A DNA stretch of 64,000 nt. It comes from an uncultured Phascolarctobacterium sp. (lineage in GTDB: Bacteria > Bacillota > Negativicutes > Acidaminococcales > Acidaminococcaceae). The notes beneath the pieces are model-generated. The model saw nothing but the letters and a program-made list of their open reading frames with translations, had not been told where the DNA came from and made no database searches. Of the stretch, positions 20,213 to 28,282 are shown piece after piece. The stretch covers positions 62,001 through 126,000 of the forward strand of contig NZ_CAJMEH010000001.1 in NCBI RefSeq assembly GCF_905212365.1, in the 5' to 3' direction. Position 1 is the stretch's first letter; every line of letters begins with the position of its first letter. A program made the translations under genes and the position numbers.

Positions 20213-20980
20213 ATGCTGACGATTAATAATCTATCCTTTGGCTATCACGCTGGCAAAGCTGTTTTGGATAATATTTCCCTGCAGGTAGAGCAGGGAGAGG
20301 TGTTGGGGATTTTAGGCCCTAATGGTACGGGCAAAACTACTTTTATTAAATGTATTAACCGTATTTTGCAGCCGCGTTCAGGGCAGGTGCTGTTTGACGG
20401 ACAGGATATTGGTATGCTGACCCAGCAACAGATAGCCAGGCTGATGGCCTATGTGCCCCAATACATCAACAGCTTTTTCCCGATGACCGTTGTGGACGCG
20501 GTGATGATGGGCCGCCTGCCCTACGCCGGGCGCAGCTATTCGGAGCAGGACAAGCAGATTGTTTTTGACATTTTGCAGCGTATGAATCTGGAGCAGTTTG
20601 CTTTTCGCAGTATCAAAGAAATGAGCGGCGGCGAAAGGCAGCGGGTATTTATTGCCCGCGCTATGGCGCAGCAGCCGCGGCTGATAATTCTGGACGAGCC
20701 GACCAGCAGCCTGGATCTGCATAATCAGCTGTTTATTCTGCATACGATTGCCGGACTTGCCAAAAAGAACGGCATTTCCATCATTATGACCATACATGAT
20801 TTGAATTTGGCCGCTATGTTCTGCGACAAGCTGCTGATGCTCAAGGACACGCATATTTTTGCTTACGGCTCGCCGCAGAAGGTTCTGCACGAGGATAATA
20901 TAGACGCTATGTATAAGGTGCATACTAAAATAACTACGGAGGATGGCTTTAAGCATGTCCGCCTGCTGAAGAAGCTGTAA
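20213..20980 (+). CDS. ABC transporter ATPase of the corrinoid importer (BtuD-like)
   Basis: 255 residues. Walker A GPNGTGKT at 35-42, signature MSGGERQ at 137-143, Walker B LIILDEP at 157-163, and an H-loop in TIHDLN. The start codon abuts the permease stop (TAAATG), so the two are coupled. It closes the riboswitch-controlled set of receptor, lipoprotein, permease and ATPase. It is paralogous to the ATPase at 74-850. Confidence 0.92.
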   Translation: MLTINNLSFGYHAGKAVLDNISLQVEQGEVLGILGPNGTGKTTFIKCINRILQPRSGQVLFDGQDIGMLTQQQIARLMAYVPQYINSFFPMTVVDAVMMGRLPYAGRSYSEQDKQIVFDILQRMNLEQFAFRSIKEMSGGERQRVFIARAMAQQPRLIILDEPTSSLDLHNQLFILHTIAGLAKKNGISIIMTIHDLNLAAMFCDKLLMLKDTHIFAYGSPQKVLHEDNIDAMYKVHTKITTEDGFKHVRLLKKL

Positions 20981-21026
20981 TTTTTTCATTATATCAGCGT
21001 TGTTTGCACGCTTAAAAAGGGCTTTT

Positions 21027-21058
21027 ACGGACCGCCTGCTGCTGCGGTCTGTTTTTTT
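21027..21058 (+). terminator. terminator of the corrinoid uptake operon
   Basis: ACGGACCGC pairs with GCGGTCTGT around 8 bases, followed by seven T. Confidence 0.9.
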
Positions 21059-21101
21059 GTGCATTTTCAGACGGTTCTGTTAAATATTTTGCAAAATTAC
21101 G

Positions 21102-21130
21102 TTGTAAGCTCACTATATTTATGGTAAAAT
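21102..21130 (+). promoter_or_regulatory. promoter of secG
   Basis: TTGTAA (21102-21107) and TAAAAT (21125-21130), spacing 17. Confidence 0.7.
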
Positions 21131-21163
21131 ATCATGGTACAAAAATGTGAGGAGGTAAGCTCT

Positions 21164-21394
21164 GTGATTGAAACTGTCTTGATAGTTCTTGAAGTTATCG
21201 TTTGCATAGCTCTCATTGGCGCAGTTCTGCTGCAGTCCGGCAAAGGCGGCGGTATGGGCAGTACTTTCGGCGGCAGTGACGGTGCTTTTTTTGGCAAGGG
21301 CAATGATCTGGATTCAATTATGGCTAAGGCTACGATTTATTTAGGCGCTGCATTTGCCGTAATTACGTTGGCGCTGGCCAAAATCAACGCTTAA
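21164..21394 (+). CDS. secG: preprotein translocase subunit SecG
   Basis: 76 residues, normal for SecG. Two hydrophobic segments (about 3-22 and 52-72) flank the conserved GGGMGSTFGG loop with the G-x-x-x-x-F motif. It assists SecYE/SecA in export. The GTG at 21164 has AGGAGG 7 bases upstream; an in-frame ATG at 21134 does not. First gene of the secG-est-rnr-smpB-ssrA order seen in Bacillus, though hppA and other elements intervene here. Confidence 0.95.
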   Translation: MIETVLIVLEVIVCIALIGAVLLQSGKGGGMGSTFGGSDGAFFGKGNDLDSIMAKATIYLGAAFAVITLALAKINA

Positions 21395-21495
21395 TGACTG
21401 TGTTGGCGCAGTCTTGGCTTATTACTCATGTTAAAAAGGGCGTAACTGCGCTCTTTAAATTTTAAATTTTTTATAAAAAGAAAGGGGTTAGGGTC

Positions 21496-23505
21496 TTGAG
21501 TTATTTAATGATCTCCATCGTTGTTGGCCTCATTGCATTGGCAGTTGCTTTGACGCTCAGCAGCGCAATCGGCAAGGCTCCTGCTGGTACTCAACGCATG
21601 CAGGAAATCGCCGGTTACATCCATGAGGGCGCTATGGCGTTCCTGTACAGAGAATACAAGGCTTTGTCTGTATTCGTAATCGTTGTCGCTATTGTTATTT
21701 CTATGTTCCTGTCTCCGCTTACCGCAGTTTGCTTCGTTGCAGGCGCTGTTTTCTCTGTAAGCGCAGGCTATATTGGTATGACCGTTGCTACTAAGGCTAA
21801 CGTTCGTACTGCTGAGGCTGCCCGTCACGGTATGCCGGAAGCTTTGAAAATCGCTTTCTCCGGCGGCGCTGTAATGGGTCTGGGCGTAGTTGGCCTGGGT
21901 ATCGTTGGCGTTGCCGCAGCTTATATGCTTTTTGGCAATATCGATATCGTTACCGGCTTTGGCCTGGGTGCAAGCTCCATCGCTTTGTTCGCTCGTGTTG
22001 GCGGCGGTATTTATACCAAGGCTGCCGACGTTGGCGCCGACCTGGTTGGTAAGGTTGAAGAGGGTCTGCCTGAAGACGATCCGCGTAACCCGGCTACCAT
22101 CGCTGATAACGTAGGCGATAACGTAGGCGACGTTGCCGGTATGGGCGCCGACCTGTTTGAATCCTATGTAGGCGCTATCATTTCCGCTATTACTCTGGGC
22201 GCAGTTGCTTACCCTGGCGGCGAAGGCGTTATGTTCGTATTCGAGCTGGCTTTTGCAGGCATTATCGCTTCCCTGATCGGCGTTGCTTATGCCCGCAACA
22301 GCAAATCCAGCAATCCGCAATCCGCATTGAACCAAGGTACCTATGTTGGCGGCGTTATCGTAATTGCTGCCGCTTACTACCTGTCCACTTCTATTTTCGG
22401 CAATGCCGCAGCTTTCGTAGCTATCGCTTCCGGCCTGATCGTAGGCCTGCTGATCGGCAAAATTACCGAAATCTACACCTCTGCTGATTATTCTTCTGTG
22501 AAGAAGATTGCACAGCAATCCGAAACCGGCCCGGCAACCACCATTATTTCCGGTCTGGCAGTTGGTATGTATTCCACCTTCCTGCCGATGATCTTCATCT
22601 GCATCGGCGTAATCCTGTCCTTCTTCAGCATGGGCGGCGCTAAGGACGCAGGCATGGGCTTGTTCGGCATCGCTCTGGCAGCAGTTGGTATGCTGTCCAC
22701 CACCGGCTTGACCGTAGCCGTTGACGCTTATGGTCCTATCGCCGACAATGCAGGCGGCATTGCAGAAATGTCCGAGCTGCCTCCTGAAGTACGTGAAATC
22801 ACCGATACTCTGGACTCTGTAGGCAACACTACCGCCGCTATCGGCAAAGGCTTTGCTATCGGCTCCGCTGCTTTGACTGCCTTGGCTCTGTTCTCCGCTT
22901 ATGCACACACCGTAGGTCTGAAGGCTATCGACCTGCTGAATCCTGTTACTCTGATCGGTCTGTTCGTCGGCGCAACCCTGCCCTTCGTATTCGGCGCTAT
23001 GACCATGGAATCCGTTGGTAAGGCCGCTTATCAAATGATCGAAGAGGTTCGCCGTCAATTCCACGAAATTCCTGGCCTGCTGGAAGGCAAGGCTAAGGCT
23101 GACTACCAAAAATGTGTAGACATTTCTACCGCAGCTGCTCTGCACGAGATGATTATGCCTGGCGTTATCGCTATCGTTGCTCCTCTGCTGATGGGCTTCC
23201 TGTTCGGCACCGAAGCTTTGGGTGGTATGATCGGCGGCGCATTGGCTTCCGGCGTATTGGTTGCTATTTTGATGGCTAACGCTGGCGGCGCTTGGGATAA
23301 TGCGAAGAAATTCGTAGAAGCAAGCGGCAGAAAGCATACTCCGGTGCATGACGCAACCGTTGTAGGCGATACCGTAGGCGATCCGTTCAAGGATACCTCC
23401 GGACCGGCAATGAACATCTTAATTAAATTGATGACCATTGTTGCTCTGGTATTCGCTCCTGTTTTGGCAGCTAACGGCGGCATCCTGCTGAGCTTCTTCA
23501 AATAA
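21496..23505 (+). CDS. hppA: membrane-bound ion-translocating pyrophosphatase
   Basis: 669 residues and about 16 membrane spans. Couples pyrophosphate hydrolysis to H+ or Na+ pumping. The substrate motif KAADVGADLVGKVE is at about residues 175-188 with DDPRNPATIADNVGDNVGDVAG after it, and a second set DNAGGIAEMS and GDTVGDPFKDTSGPA later. GNTTAA at about 443-448 has Ala where K+-independent enzymes have Lys, placing it in the K+-dependent branch, which includes Na+ pumps. The TTG start has AAAGGGG 8 bases upstream; an ATG at 21508 is the alternative. It is inserted between secG and est relative to the Bacillus order. Codon use is typical of a highly expressed gene. Confidence 0.95.
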   Translation: MSYLMISIVVGLIALAVALTLSSAIGKAPAGTQRMQEIAGYIHEGAMAFLYREYKALSVFVIVVAIVISMFLSPLTAVCFVAGAVFSVSAGYIGMTVATKANVRTAEAARHGMPEALKIAFSGGAVMGLGVVGLGIVGVAAAYMLFGNIDIVTGFGLGASSIALFARVGGGIYTKAADVGADLVGKVEEGLPEDDPRNPATIADNVGDNVGDVAGMGADLFESYVGAIISAITLGAVAYPGGEGVMFVFELAFAGIIASLIGVAYARNSKSSNPQSALNQGTYVGGVIVIAAAYYLSTSIFGNAAAFVAIASGLIVGLLIGKITEIYTSADYSSVKKIAQQSETGPATTIISGLAVGMYSTFLPMIFICIGVILSFFSMGGAKDAGMGLFGIALAAVGMLSTTGLTVAVDAYGPIADNAGGIAEMSELPPEVREITDTLDSVGNTTAAIGKGFAIGSAALTALALFSAYAHTVGLKAIDLLNPVTLIGLFVGATLPFVFGAMTMESVGKAAYQMIEEVRRQFHEIPGLLEGKAKADYQKCVDISTAAALHEMIMPGVIAIVAPLLMGFLFGTEALGGMIGGALASGVLVAILMANAGGAWDNAKKFVEASGRKHTPVHDATVVGDTVGDPFKDTSGPAMNILIKLMTIVALVFAPVLAANGGILLSFFK

Positions 23506-23520
23506 GAGCATGCAAATGTT

Positions 23521-23555
23521 AAACGCTCCTTCTCCTTGTGAGAGGGAGCGTTTTT
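23521..23555 (+). terminator. terminator of hppA
   Basis: AAACGCTCCTTCTC pairs with GAGAGGGAGCGTTT (14 bp, one G-T pair), followed by T. The T-run merges into the start of the repeated small-RNA promoter. Confidence 0.9.
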
Positions 23556-23621
23556 GCTTGCAAATATTTGGCTTTCGTGCTATATTAAATATAGAAGGAC
23601 AACCGCCCACAAGGTGGGTTG
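23552..23621 (+). repeat. direct repeat copy 1: small-RNA promoter and 5' hairpin
   Basis: A 70-base unit identical at 67 positions to 23908-23977. It comprises -35 TTGCAA (23558-23563), a 17-base spacer, -10 TATATT (23581-23586), and the first 25-30 transcribed bases with a CCCAC-AAG-GTGGG hairpin. Confidence 0.9.
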
Positions 23622-23682
23622 GCCTGTTATTGGGTAAGAGAATCCATCCCGTCACTGGCCAAGTTTAGGGATGGATTTTCTT
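23592..23682 (+). ncRNA. putative antitoxin small RNA, tail-to-tail with the toxin mRNA
   Basis: Predicted from the promoter at 23558-23586. The RNA of about 90 bases has a 5' hairpin (CCCAC and GTGGG around AAG, 23606-23618) and ends in a terminator with perfect 10-bp arms AATCCATCCC (23641-23650) and GGGATGGATT (23668-23677) plus TTCTTT. The convergent toxin transcript must run through the same 3' region, so the two RNAs would be complementary there, the arrangement known for TxpA/RatA and BsrG/SR4 type I systems. It contains no ORF with a ribosome binding site. Confidence 0.6.
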
Positions 23683-23694
23683 TATGCAGAAATT

Positions 23695-23781
23695 TTATTG
23701 ACACATCAGTCGAATGAAGGTCAGCAATGCAATGATAAACATTCCGAAAGCCATCAGGTCTTGGAAAGAAAAGTTTTTCAT
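23695..23781 (-). CDS. small hydrophobic peptide, holin-like type I toxin candidate
   Basis: A 28-residue ORF preceded by an ideal GGAGGTGAT 5 bases before the ATG. The peptide is a short polar N-terminus, one membrane span (LMAFGMFIIALLTFI, residues 9-23), and a short tail RLMCQ. The LM-x-FGMFIIALLT pattern matches the putative holin-like toxin family of Firmicutes, related to TxpA/BsrG type I toxins that insert in the membrane. Its promoter (minus strand) has -35 TTGCTC (23868-23873) and -10 TAAAAT (23845-23850), spacing 17. A small RNA is transcribed towards it. The family assignment is from memory of the motif and was not searched. Confidence 0.65.
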   Translation of the reverse strand: MKNFSFQDLMAFGMFIIALLTFIRLMCQ

Positions 23782-23844
23782 AAGCATCACCTCCAATCTC
23801 ATTAGATGAAGGCCAAACCACCCTGAACACGGTTGTCTGTTGAT

Positions 23845-23873
23845 ATTTTAACACAAAAAATTAATAAGAGCAA
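23845..23873 (-). promoter_or_regulatory. promoter of the toxin mRNA
   Basis: Minus strand: TTGCTC (23868-23873), 17 bases, TAAAAT (23845-23850). The leader of about 55 bases starts with a segment, GACAACCG then GGTGGTTTGGCC, which resembles the 5' end of the antitoxin RNA in the same sense and can form a similar hairpin. Confidence 0.6.
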
Positions 23874-23907
23874 CATATGTTTGCGATATTTTGGCGTAAA
23901 GGAGACG

Positions 23908-23977
23908 TTTTGCTTGCAAATATTTAGTTTTCGTGCTATATTAAACATAGAAGGACAACCGCCCACAAGGTGGGTTG
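23908..23977 (+). repeat. direct repeat copy 2: small-RNA promoter and 5' hairpin
   Basis: 67 of 70 bases match copy 1 at 23552. -35 TTGCAA is at 23914-23919 and -10 TATATT at 23937-23942. The three substitutions lie in the spacer and just after the -10; the transcribed hairpin is unchanged. Confidence 0.9.
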
Positions 23978-24037
23978 CCAAAGCTAAGTGGTGGAAGGCC
24001 GCCCCTCGAACTAGGCAAAGTTTTGGGGCGGTTTTTC
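23948..24037 (+). ncRNA. second putative small RNA with the same 5' end and a different terminator
   Basis: The RNA from the second promoter copy starts with the same 5' hairpin but then diverges. It ends in an unrelated terminator, CCGCCCC (23999-24005) with GGGGCGG (24025-24031) followed by TTTTT. No toxin-like ORF lies antisense to it. It could be an orphan antitoxin RNA, a remnant of a second module, or a trans-acting regulator of the same toxin. Confidence 0.55.
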
Positions 24038-24070
24038 TATACCTATATAACGTGGGAGGATATTTTAATT

Positions 24071-24823
24071 ATGCAGATTATGGCGGGGGCAGAAACCTTT
24101 TTGCTGCAAGGTAATAATGGAAAAGCAGTATTGCTGCTGCACGGCTATACCGGCACGGCGGCGGAAATGCGGCCCTTAGGCGATTATCTGCATACGCTTG
24201 GCTACACTGTGCTGTGCCCGCGTCTGCCCGGACACGGCACTACGGTGGAGGATTTAGAGCAGACGACGGCGGACCAGTGGCTGGCAACGGCTGCTGCGGC
24301 CTGCGATGAGCTTTTGGCTGGATACAGCAAGGTGTATGTTGCCGGGCTTTCCATGGGCGGCCTGCTGGCGATGGCTATTGCAGCCTCTAAGCCTGTGCGC
24401 AGGGCGGCACTGCTGTCCGCTCCTATTTATGTGCGCGACAGGCGCGTACCCTTTTTGCCGTTGCTGCGCTACTTTATCCGCTATTTGCCTAAGCGAAAGC
24501 GCAACTACCATGAGATGAGCAAGTATTGCCAGGCTTATACGCGAATGCCTACCAAGCCCTTAAGCAGCTTGTTTGCTTTGGTGAAACGCTGCAAGAAGCA
24601 ACTGCTGCCGCAAATTACCATTCCCTGCCTGATTGCTCAATCGACTATCGAACATACGGTGCAGCCGAAAAGCGCACAGTATATTTACGATAATCTGGGA
24701 ACGCCGCCGGAGCAAAAGCAGCTGCTGTGGCTGGAGCGCAGCGGGCATATTTTAACGCTGGACTGCGAGCGGGAAACGGTCTTTGCTGCTGTGGGAAATT
24801 TTTTTGAGGCTGACGAAAAGTAA
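24071..24823 (+). CDS. alpha/beta-hydrolase, carboxylesterase Est family
   Basis: 250 residues. The oxyanion-hole motif is LLLHGYTGTAAEM near residues 20-32, the nucleophile Ser94 lies in GLSMGG, and the acid and His follow in the C-terminal third (His in RSGHILTLD). The size and cap arrangement match the 30-kDa carboxylesterase (Est30) of Bacillus, found between secG and rnr there as here. The physiological substrate is unknown. ATG 24071 has GGGAGGA upstream; in-frame extension to 23975 would run into the small-RNA terminator. Confidence 0.88.
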   Translation: MQIMAGAETFLLQGNNGKAVLLLHGYTGTAAEMRPLGDYLHTLGYTVLCPRLPGHGTTVEDLEQTTADQWLATAAAACDELLAGYSKVYVAGLSMGGLLAMAIAASKPVRRAALLSAPIYVRDRRVPFLPLLRYFIRYLPKRKRNYHEMSKYCQAYTRMPTKPLSSLFALVKRCKKQLLPQITIPCLIAQSTIEHTVQPKSAQYIYDNLGTPPEQKQLLWLERSGHILTLDCERETVFAAVGNFFEADEK

Positions 24824-24880
24824 TAAGTTTGTAAATTATCCTGCGGCACGGCAGGATTTGTCAGAAATAGAGGGAAAGAT

Positions 24881-25294
24881 ATGGATAAAAGCCTTTTGGA
24901 TAATAACGAATACAGCTGGTGCTTTGCCTGTGGCAAGGATAATCCCAGCGGTCTGCATATGCGCTTTGAAATTGACGACGACTGCTGCCGGGCTTATTTT
25001 ACACCGCGCCGCGAGCATCAAAGCTATACGGGGCGTATGCACGGAGGGCTGGTAGCTGTGCTGCTGGACGAGGTGACAGGCAATTATCTGTACTGTAAGG
25101 AAGGCAAGCCGTCGTATACGGCGAAAATAGAAATTCGCTACCGCCAGCCCTTGGCTATTGGCGAGGAGGTTATTTGTACCGGCCGCGAGCTGCGGCGCAA
25201 AGGGCGCATGGTAGAAATGCAGGGCACCATCTGCCGTAAGGACGGCACTGTGCTGGCAGAATCAACTTCTAAAATGATGATTAAGGAGGACTGA
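24881..25294 (+). CDS. PaaI-type hotdog thioesterase
   Basis: 137 residues with the 4HBT hotdog fold: NPSGLHMRFEIDDD, then the long central helix RMHGGLVAVLLDEVTGNYLY with the HGG-x8-DE pattern, followed by beta strands (AKIEIRYRQPL). The N-terminal CFACGKDNPSGLH motif is typical of a PaaI subset acting on acyl-CoA or acyl-ACP thioesters; the exact substrate is unknown. GAGGGAAAG precedes the ATG. It lies between est and rnr and is probably cotranscribed. Confidence 0.85.
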   Translation: MDKSLLDNNEYSWCFACGKDNPSGLHMRFEIDDDCCRAYFTPRREHQSYTGRMHGGLVAVLLDEVTGNYLYCKEGKPSYTAKIEIRYRQPLAIGEEVICTGRELRRKGRMVEMQGTICRKDGTVLAESTSKMMIKED

Positions 25295-25362
25295 GGCTTG
25301 CGCTGCTTGCAGCAAGCAGCCTTGGTCGTTTGTTATGCGAAAGCATGAAAGGTATTTAGGTT

Positions 25363-27693
25363 ATGCATAAGAAAATTCATGAGAAAATTTTAAATTTGAT
25401 GCGCGACGGCAGCTATGCGCCGCTGACGGCGGAGGAGCTACTGGACGCGCTGGCCGGAGAATGCAGCGCTACTGACTTTTGGCAGGAGCTGCTGGCCTTG
25501 GAGCAAAACGGCGAGATTATCAAGACCCGTTTTGATACCTACGGTTTGCCGGAAAAAATGGGCCTGGTGGCCGGACGCTTTCAGCTGACCAGCAAGGGCT
25601 TCGGCTTTGTTATTCCCGATAATAAGGGTGACAGGCCCGATGTGTTTATTCCGCCACGTTCTTTGAACGGAGCTATGAATAACGACCGGGTACTGGCGCG
25701 CGTGAATAACGATACACATGGCAAAAAGCCGGAGGGCGAAATTCTGCGCATTATCGTTCACGCTAATAATAAGGTGGTAGGCGTTTTCCATCAAAGCGGC
25801 GACTTTGCATTCGTAACGCCGGATGATAAGCGCATCGGGCAGGACGTGTACGTGATGAAGCGCGATTTTAATAAGGCGCAGGACGGGCAGAAGGTAGTGG
25901 TAGAAATTACTGCCTGGCCCCAGGAGCACCGCAAGGCCGAGGGCAAGGTTACTGAGATTTTAGGTAATTTGGGCGACGTGGGCCTGGAGATTTTGTCCAT
26001 TATTAAGCAGAACGATTTGCCGCTGGAATTTCCGGAGGAGGTTTTGGCTGCCTCCCGCAAAGTGCCGAAAACGATTAAAAAGAGCGAGCTGGCAGGGCGG
26101 CGCGACCTGCGCGGCCGTACTGTGGTAACGGTGGACGGCGAGGACGCCAAGGACCTGGACGACGCCGTGTATGTGGAGCAAATTGGCAAGGAGGAATTTC
26201 TGCTGGGCGTATATATTGCCGACGTCAGCTATTATGTGACGGAAGACAGCGTGCTGGATAAAGAAGCGCGGGAGCGCGGGACTAGCGTTTATTTGGTGGA
26301 CAGGGTGCTGCCCATGCTGCCGGAGCGTTTGTCCAATGGTATTTGCAGCTTGAACGCCGGCGAAGACCGCCTGACTATGGCCTGCGAAATGCATATCGAC
26401 GGCAAGGGCGCGGTGCTGAGCTACGAAATCTTCCCTGCGGTTATCAATGTGCGCCATCGCTTGAGTTATAATATTGTGCGCGCTGTTTTAGCTGGCGATA
26501 AGGAGCTGTGCCAGCGTTATGAGGATGTTGTGCCCATGCTGGCGAAGATGGATGAGCTGCGCCAGATACTGCACGATAAACGCGCCCGCCGCGGAGCAGT
26601 GGATTTTGATTTGCCGGAGCAAAAGGTTATTTTGGATGAAAAGCTGCATCCTATCGAAATCGTTCAGCGTATTCATGGCAATGCAGAATCCATCATTGAG
26701 GAATTTATGCTGGCGGCTAACGAAACCGTGGCTCAGCATATGTTTAAGCAGCGTTGGCCTTTCGTTTACCGTGTCCATGACGTGCCTGCGGAGGATAAAA
26801 TGCAGGAGCTGGCAAAGCTGCTGGCTAATTTTAACGTCAAGTTCCGTGTGAGCGAGGAAACAAAGCCCAAGGAGGTGCAGCAGGCCGTTAAGGCGATAGC
26901 CGGCAGGCCGGAGGAACGGCTGATTACTACGGTAGCGCTGCGCTCTATGAAGCAGGCTGTGTATCAGACGGATAATATCGGGCATTTTGGTTTGGCGGCT
27001 AAATATTATACGCATTTTACTTCGCCTATCCGCCGTTATCCTGATTTGATCGTTCATCGTCTGCTGCGGCAATGGCTGCAGGCGCCTAAGCTGAAAAGCA
27101 GCGAGGTTGAGCCGCTGACGGAAAAGCTGGACATGATTGCTGAGCATTCCTCTATTCGTGAACGCGCCGCTGCCGATGCCGAGCGCGCTACGGTAGAGCT
27201 GAAAAAATGCGAGTATATGGCCGAGCATATCGGCGAGGAATATGACGGCGTTATTTCCGGCGTTACGGCCTTCGGCATGTTCGTAGAGCTGGCCAACGGC
27301 GTGGAGGGCTTGGTGCATATTTCCAGCCTGATGGACGATTATTACGAATTTTTCGAGGAGCGTTATGCGCTGGTAGGTACGCATACGGGCCATGTTTACC
27401 GTTTGGGCGATAAGGTGCGCATCGAGGTATTGCAGGTTAATATCAGCGACGTAGCCATCGATTTTATTATGGCGGGAGAAAACGCAGGCGTGCGAGAGCA
27501 TATCCGTCAGCAGCTGCTGTCCAAGCAGAAGCCTGCCAAGGGATTCAGCAGCCAGCGCGTCGCTTTGAGCGCTGAAACCAATAAGAAAAAGCACGAGCGC
27601 AGCAAGGGCTTGAAGAATAAGCAGCCGGGACGCCGCAGCGGCAAGCATGGCAAGCCTGCGGATAAATCCAAGAAGCGCAGAAAGAAGAAATAA
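25363..27693 (+). CDS. rnr: ribonuclease R
   Basis: 776 residues. A 3'-5' exoribonuclease that degrades structured RNA and works with tmRNA-SmpB on broken mRNAs. In order: N-terminal winged helix (about 1-65), two cold-shock domains (about 70-235), the RNB catalytic domain (DAKDLDDAVYV with Mg-binding Asp, about 262-272; SPIRRYPDLIVHRLL), an S1 domain (EEYDGVISGVTAFGMFVEL, about 625-705), and a Lys/Arg-rich tail. smpB starts 6 bases later and ssrA follows, so the trans-translation set is intact. Confidence 0.96.
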   Translation: MHKKIHEKILNLMRDGSYAPLTAEELLDALAGECSATDFWQELLALEQNGEIIKTRFDTYGLPEKMGLVAGRFQLTSKGFGFVIPDNKGDRPDVFIPPRSLNGAMNNDRVLARVNNDTHGKKPEGEILRIIVHANNKVVGVFHQSGDFAFVTPDDKRIGQDVYVMKRDFNKAQDGQKVVVEITAWPQEHRKAEGKVTEILGNLGDVGLEILSIIKQNDLPLEFPEEVLAASRKVPKTIKKSELAGRRDLRGRTVVTVDGEDAKDLDDAVYVEQIGKEEFLLGVYIADVSYYVTEDSVLDKEARERGTSVYLVDRVLPMLPERLSNGICSLNAGEDRLTMACEMHIDGKGAVLSYEIFPAVINVRHRLSYNIVRAVLAGDKELCQRYEDVVPMLAKMDELRQILHDKRARRGAVDFDLPEQKVILDEKLHPIEIVQRIHGNAESIIEEFMLAANETVAQHMFKQRWPFVYRVHDVPAEDKMQELAKLLANFNVKFRVSEETKPKEVQQAVKAIAGRPEERLITTVALRSMKQAVYQTDNIGHFGLAAKYYTHFTSPIRRYPDLIVHRLLRQWLQAPKLKSSEVEPLTEKLDMIAEHSSIRERAAADAERATVELKKCEYMAEHIGEEYDGVISGVTAFGMFVELANGVEGLVHISSLMDDYYEFFEERYALVGTHTGHVYRLGDKVRIEVLQVNISDVAIDFIMAGENAGVREHIRQQLLSKQKPAKGFSSQRVALSAETNKKKHERSKGLKNKQPGRRSGKHGKPADKSKKRRKKK

Positions 27694-27699
27694 TAGATT

Positions 27700-28167
27700 A
27701 TGGCAGAAGAAAGAATTAAGATTATTGCAGAAAACCGTAAGGCGAGGCACGACTTTACTATTTACGAAACCTTTGAGGCAGGCATTGCGCTGACCGGTAC
27801 GGAGGTAAAATCGCTGCGGGCAGGCAGAGCCAATATGAAGGACAGCTATGCCCAGGTGACGCGCCGGGCAGAGGTCTTTGTGTATAATCTGCACATCAGC
27901 CCTTACGATCATGGTAATATTTTTAACCATGACCCTTTGCGCAGCCGTCGTTTGCTGCTGCACCGCCAGGAAATCAATAAGCTCATTGGTAAGGTGAAGG
28001 AAAAGGGCTATGCTTTAGTGCCGCTCAAGCTGTATTTTAAGCGCGGGCTGGTAAAGCTGGAGCTGGCTTTGGCGGTGGGCAAGAAAAATTACGATAAGCG
28101 TCAGGACATGGCTAAGCGTGACGCTAAGCGTGAAATGGAGCGGGCGCTGAAGGAGCGCAGCCGCTAG
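27700..28167 (+). CDS. smpB: SsrA-binding protein SmpB
   Basis: 155 residues. Binds tmRNA and delivers it to stalled ribosomes. Conserved parts visible are [32 protein letters not shown] and the basic C-terminal tail ([14 protein letters not shown]), which reads the empty mRNA channel. It is immediately upstream of its RNA partner. Confidence 0.97.
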   Translation: MAEERIKIIAENRKARHDFTIYETFEAGIALTGTEVKSLRAGRANMKDSYAQVTRRAEVFVYNLHISPYDHGNIFNHDPLRSRRLLLHRQEINKLIGKVKEKGYALVPLKLYFKRGLVKLELALAVGKKNYDKRQDMAKRDAKREMERALKERSR

Positions 28168-28200
28168 GTTTGTCCTTTTGACATTTCACAGAAATGTGCG

Positions 28201-28229
28201 TTGCTTTTTCCCTTGCGCCATGGTACAAT
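28201..28229 (+). promoter_or_regulatory. promoter of ssrA
   Basis: TTGCTT (28201-28206) and TACAAT (28224-28229), spacing 17, about 54 bases before the mature 5' end of tmRNA. Confidence 0.6.
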
Positions 28230-28282
28230 ATTAGGCAGAAAAAGCGTATGAGCGCTTATTTTCGACCAATACATTCTAAGTC

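Noticed and set aside
21505..23349. 614-codon open frame antisense to hppA
   Set aside because: It mirrors the codon pattern of hppA, has no ribosome binding site, and yields a low-complexity Ser/Gln/Asn/Asp-rich product; it is a shadow of a strongly biased gene.
23627..23854. 75-codon minus-strand frame over the toxin locus
   Set aside because: It is in a different frame from the Shine-Dalgarno-led 28-codon ORF and would start within the promoter; the shorter frame is the one with signals.
26488..27963. 491-codon minus-strand frame opposite rnr and smpB
   Set aside because: It crosses two confidently identified genes on the other strand and has no family signature.
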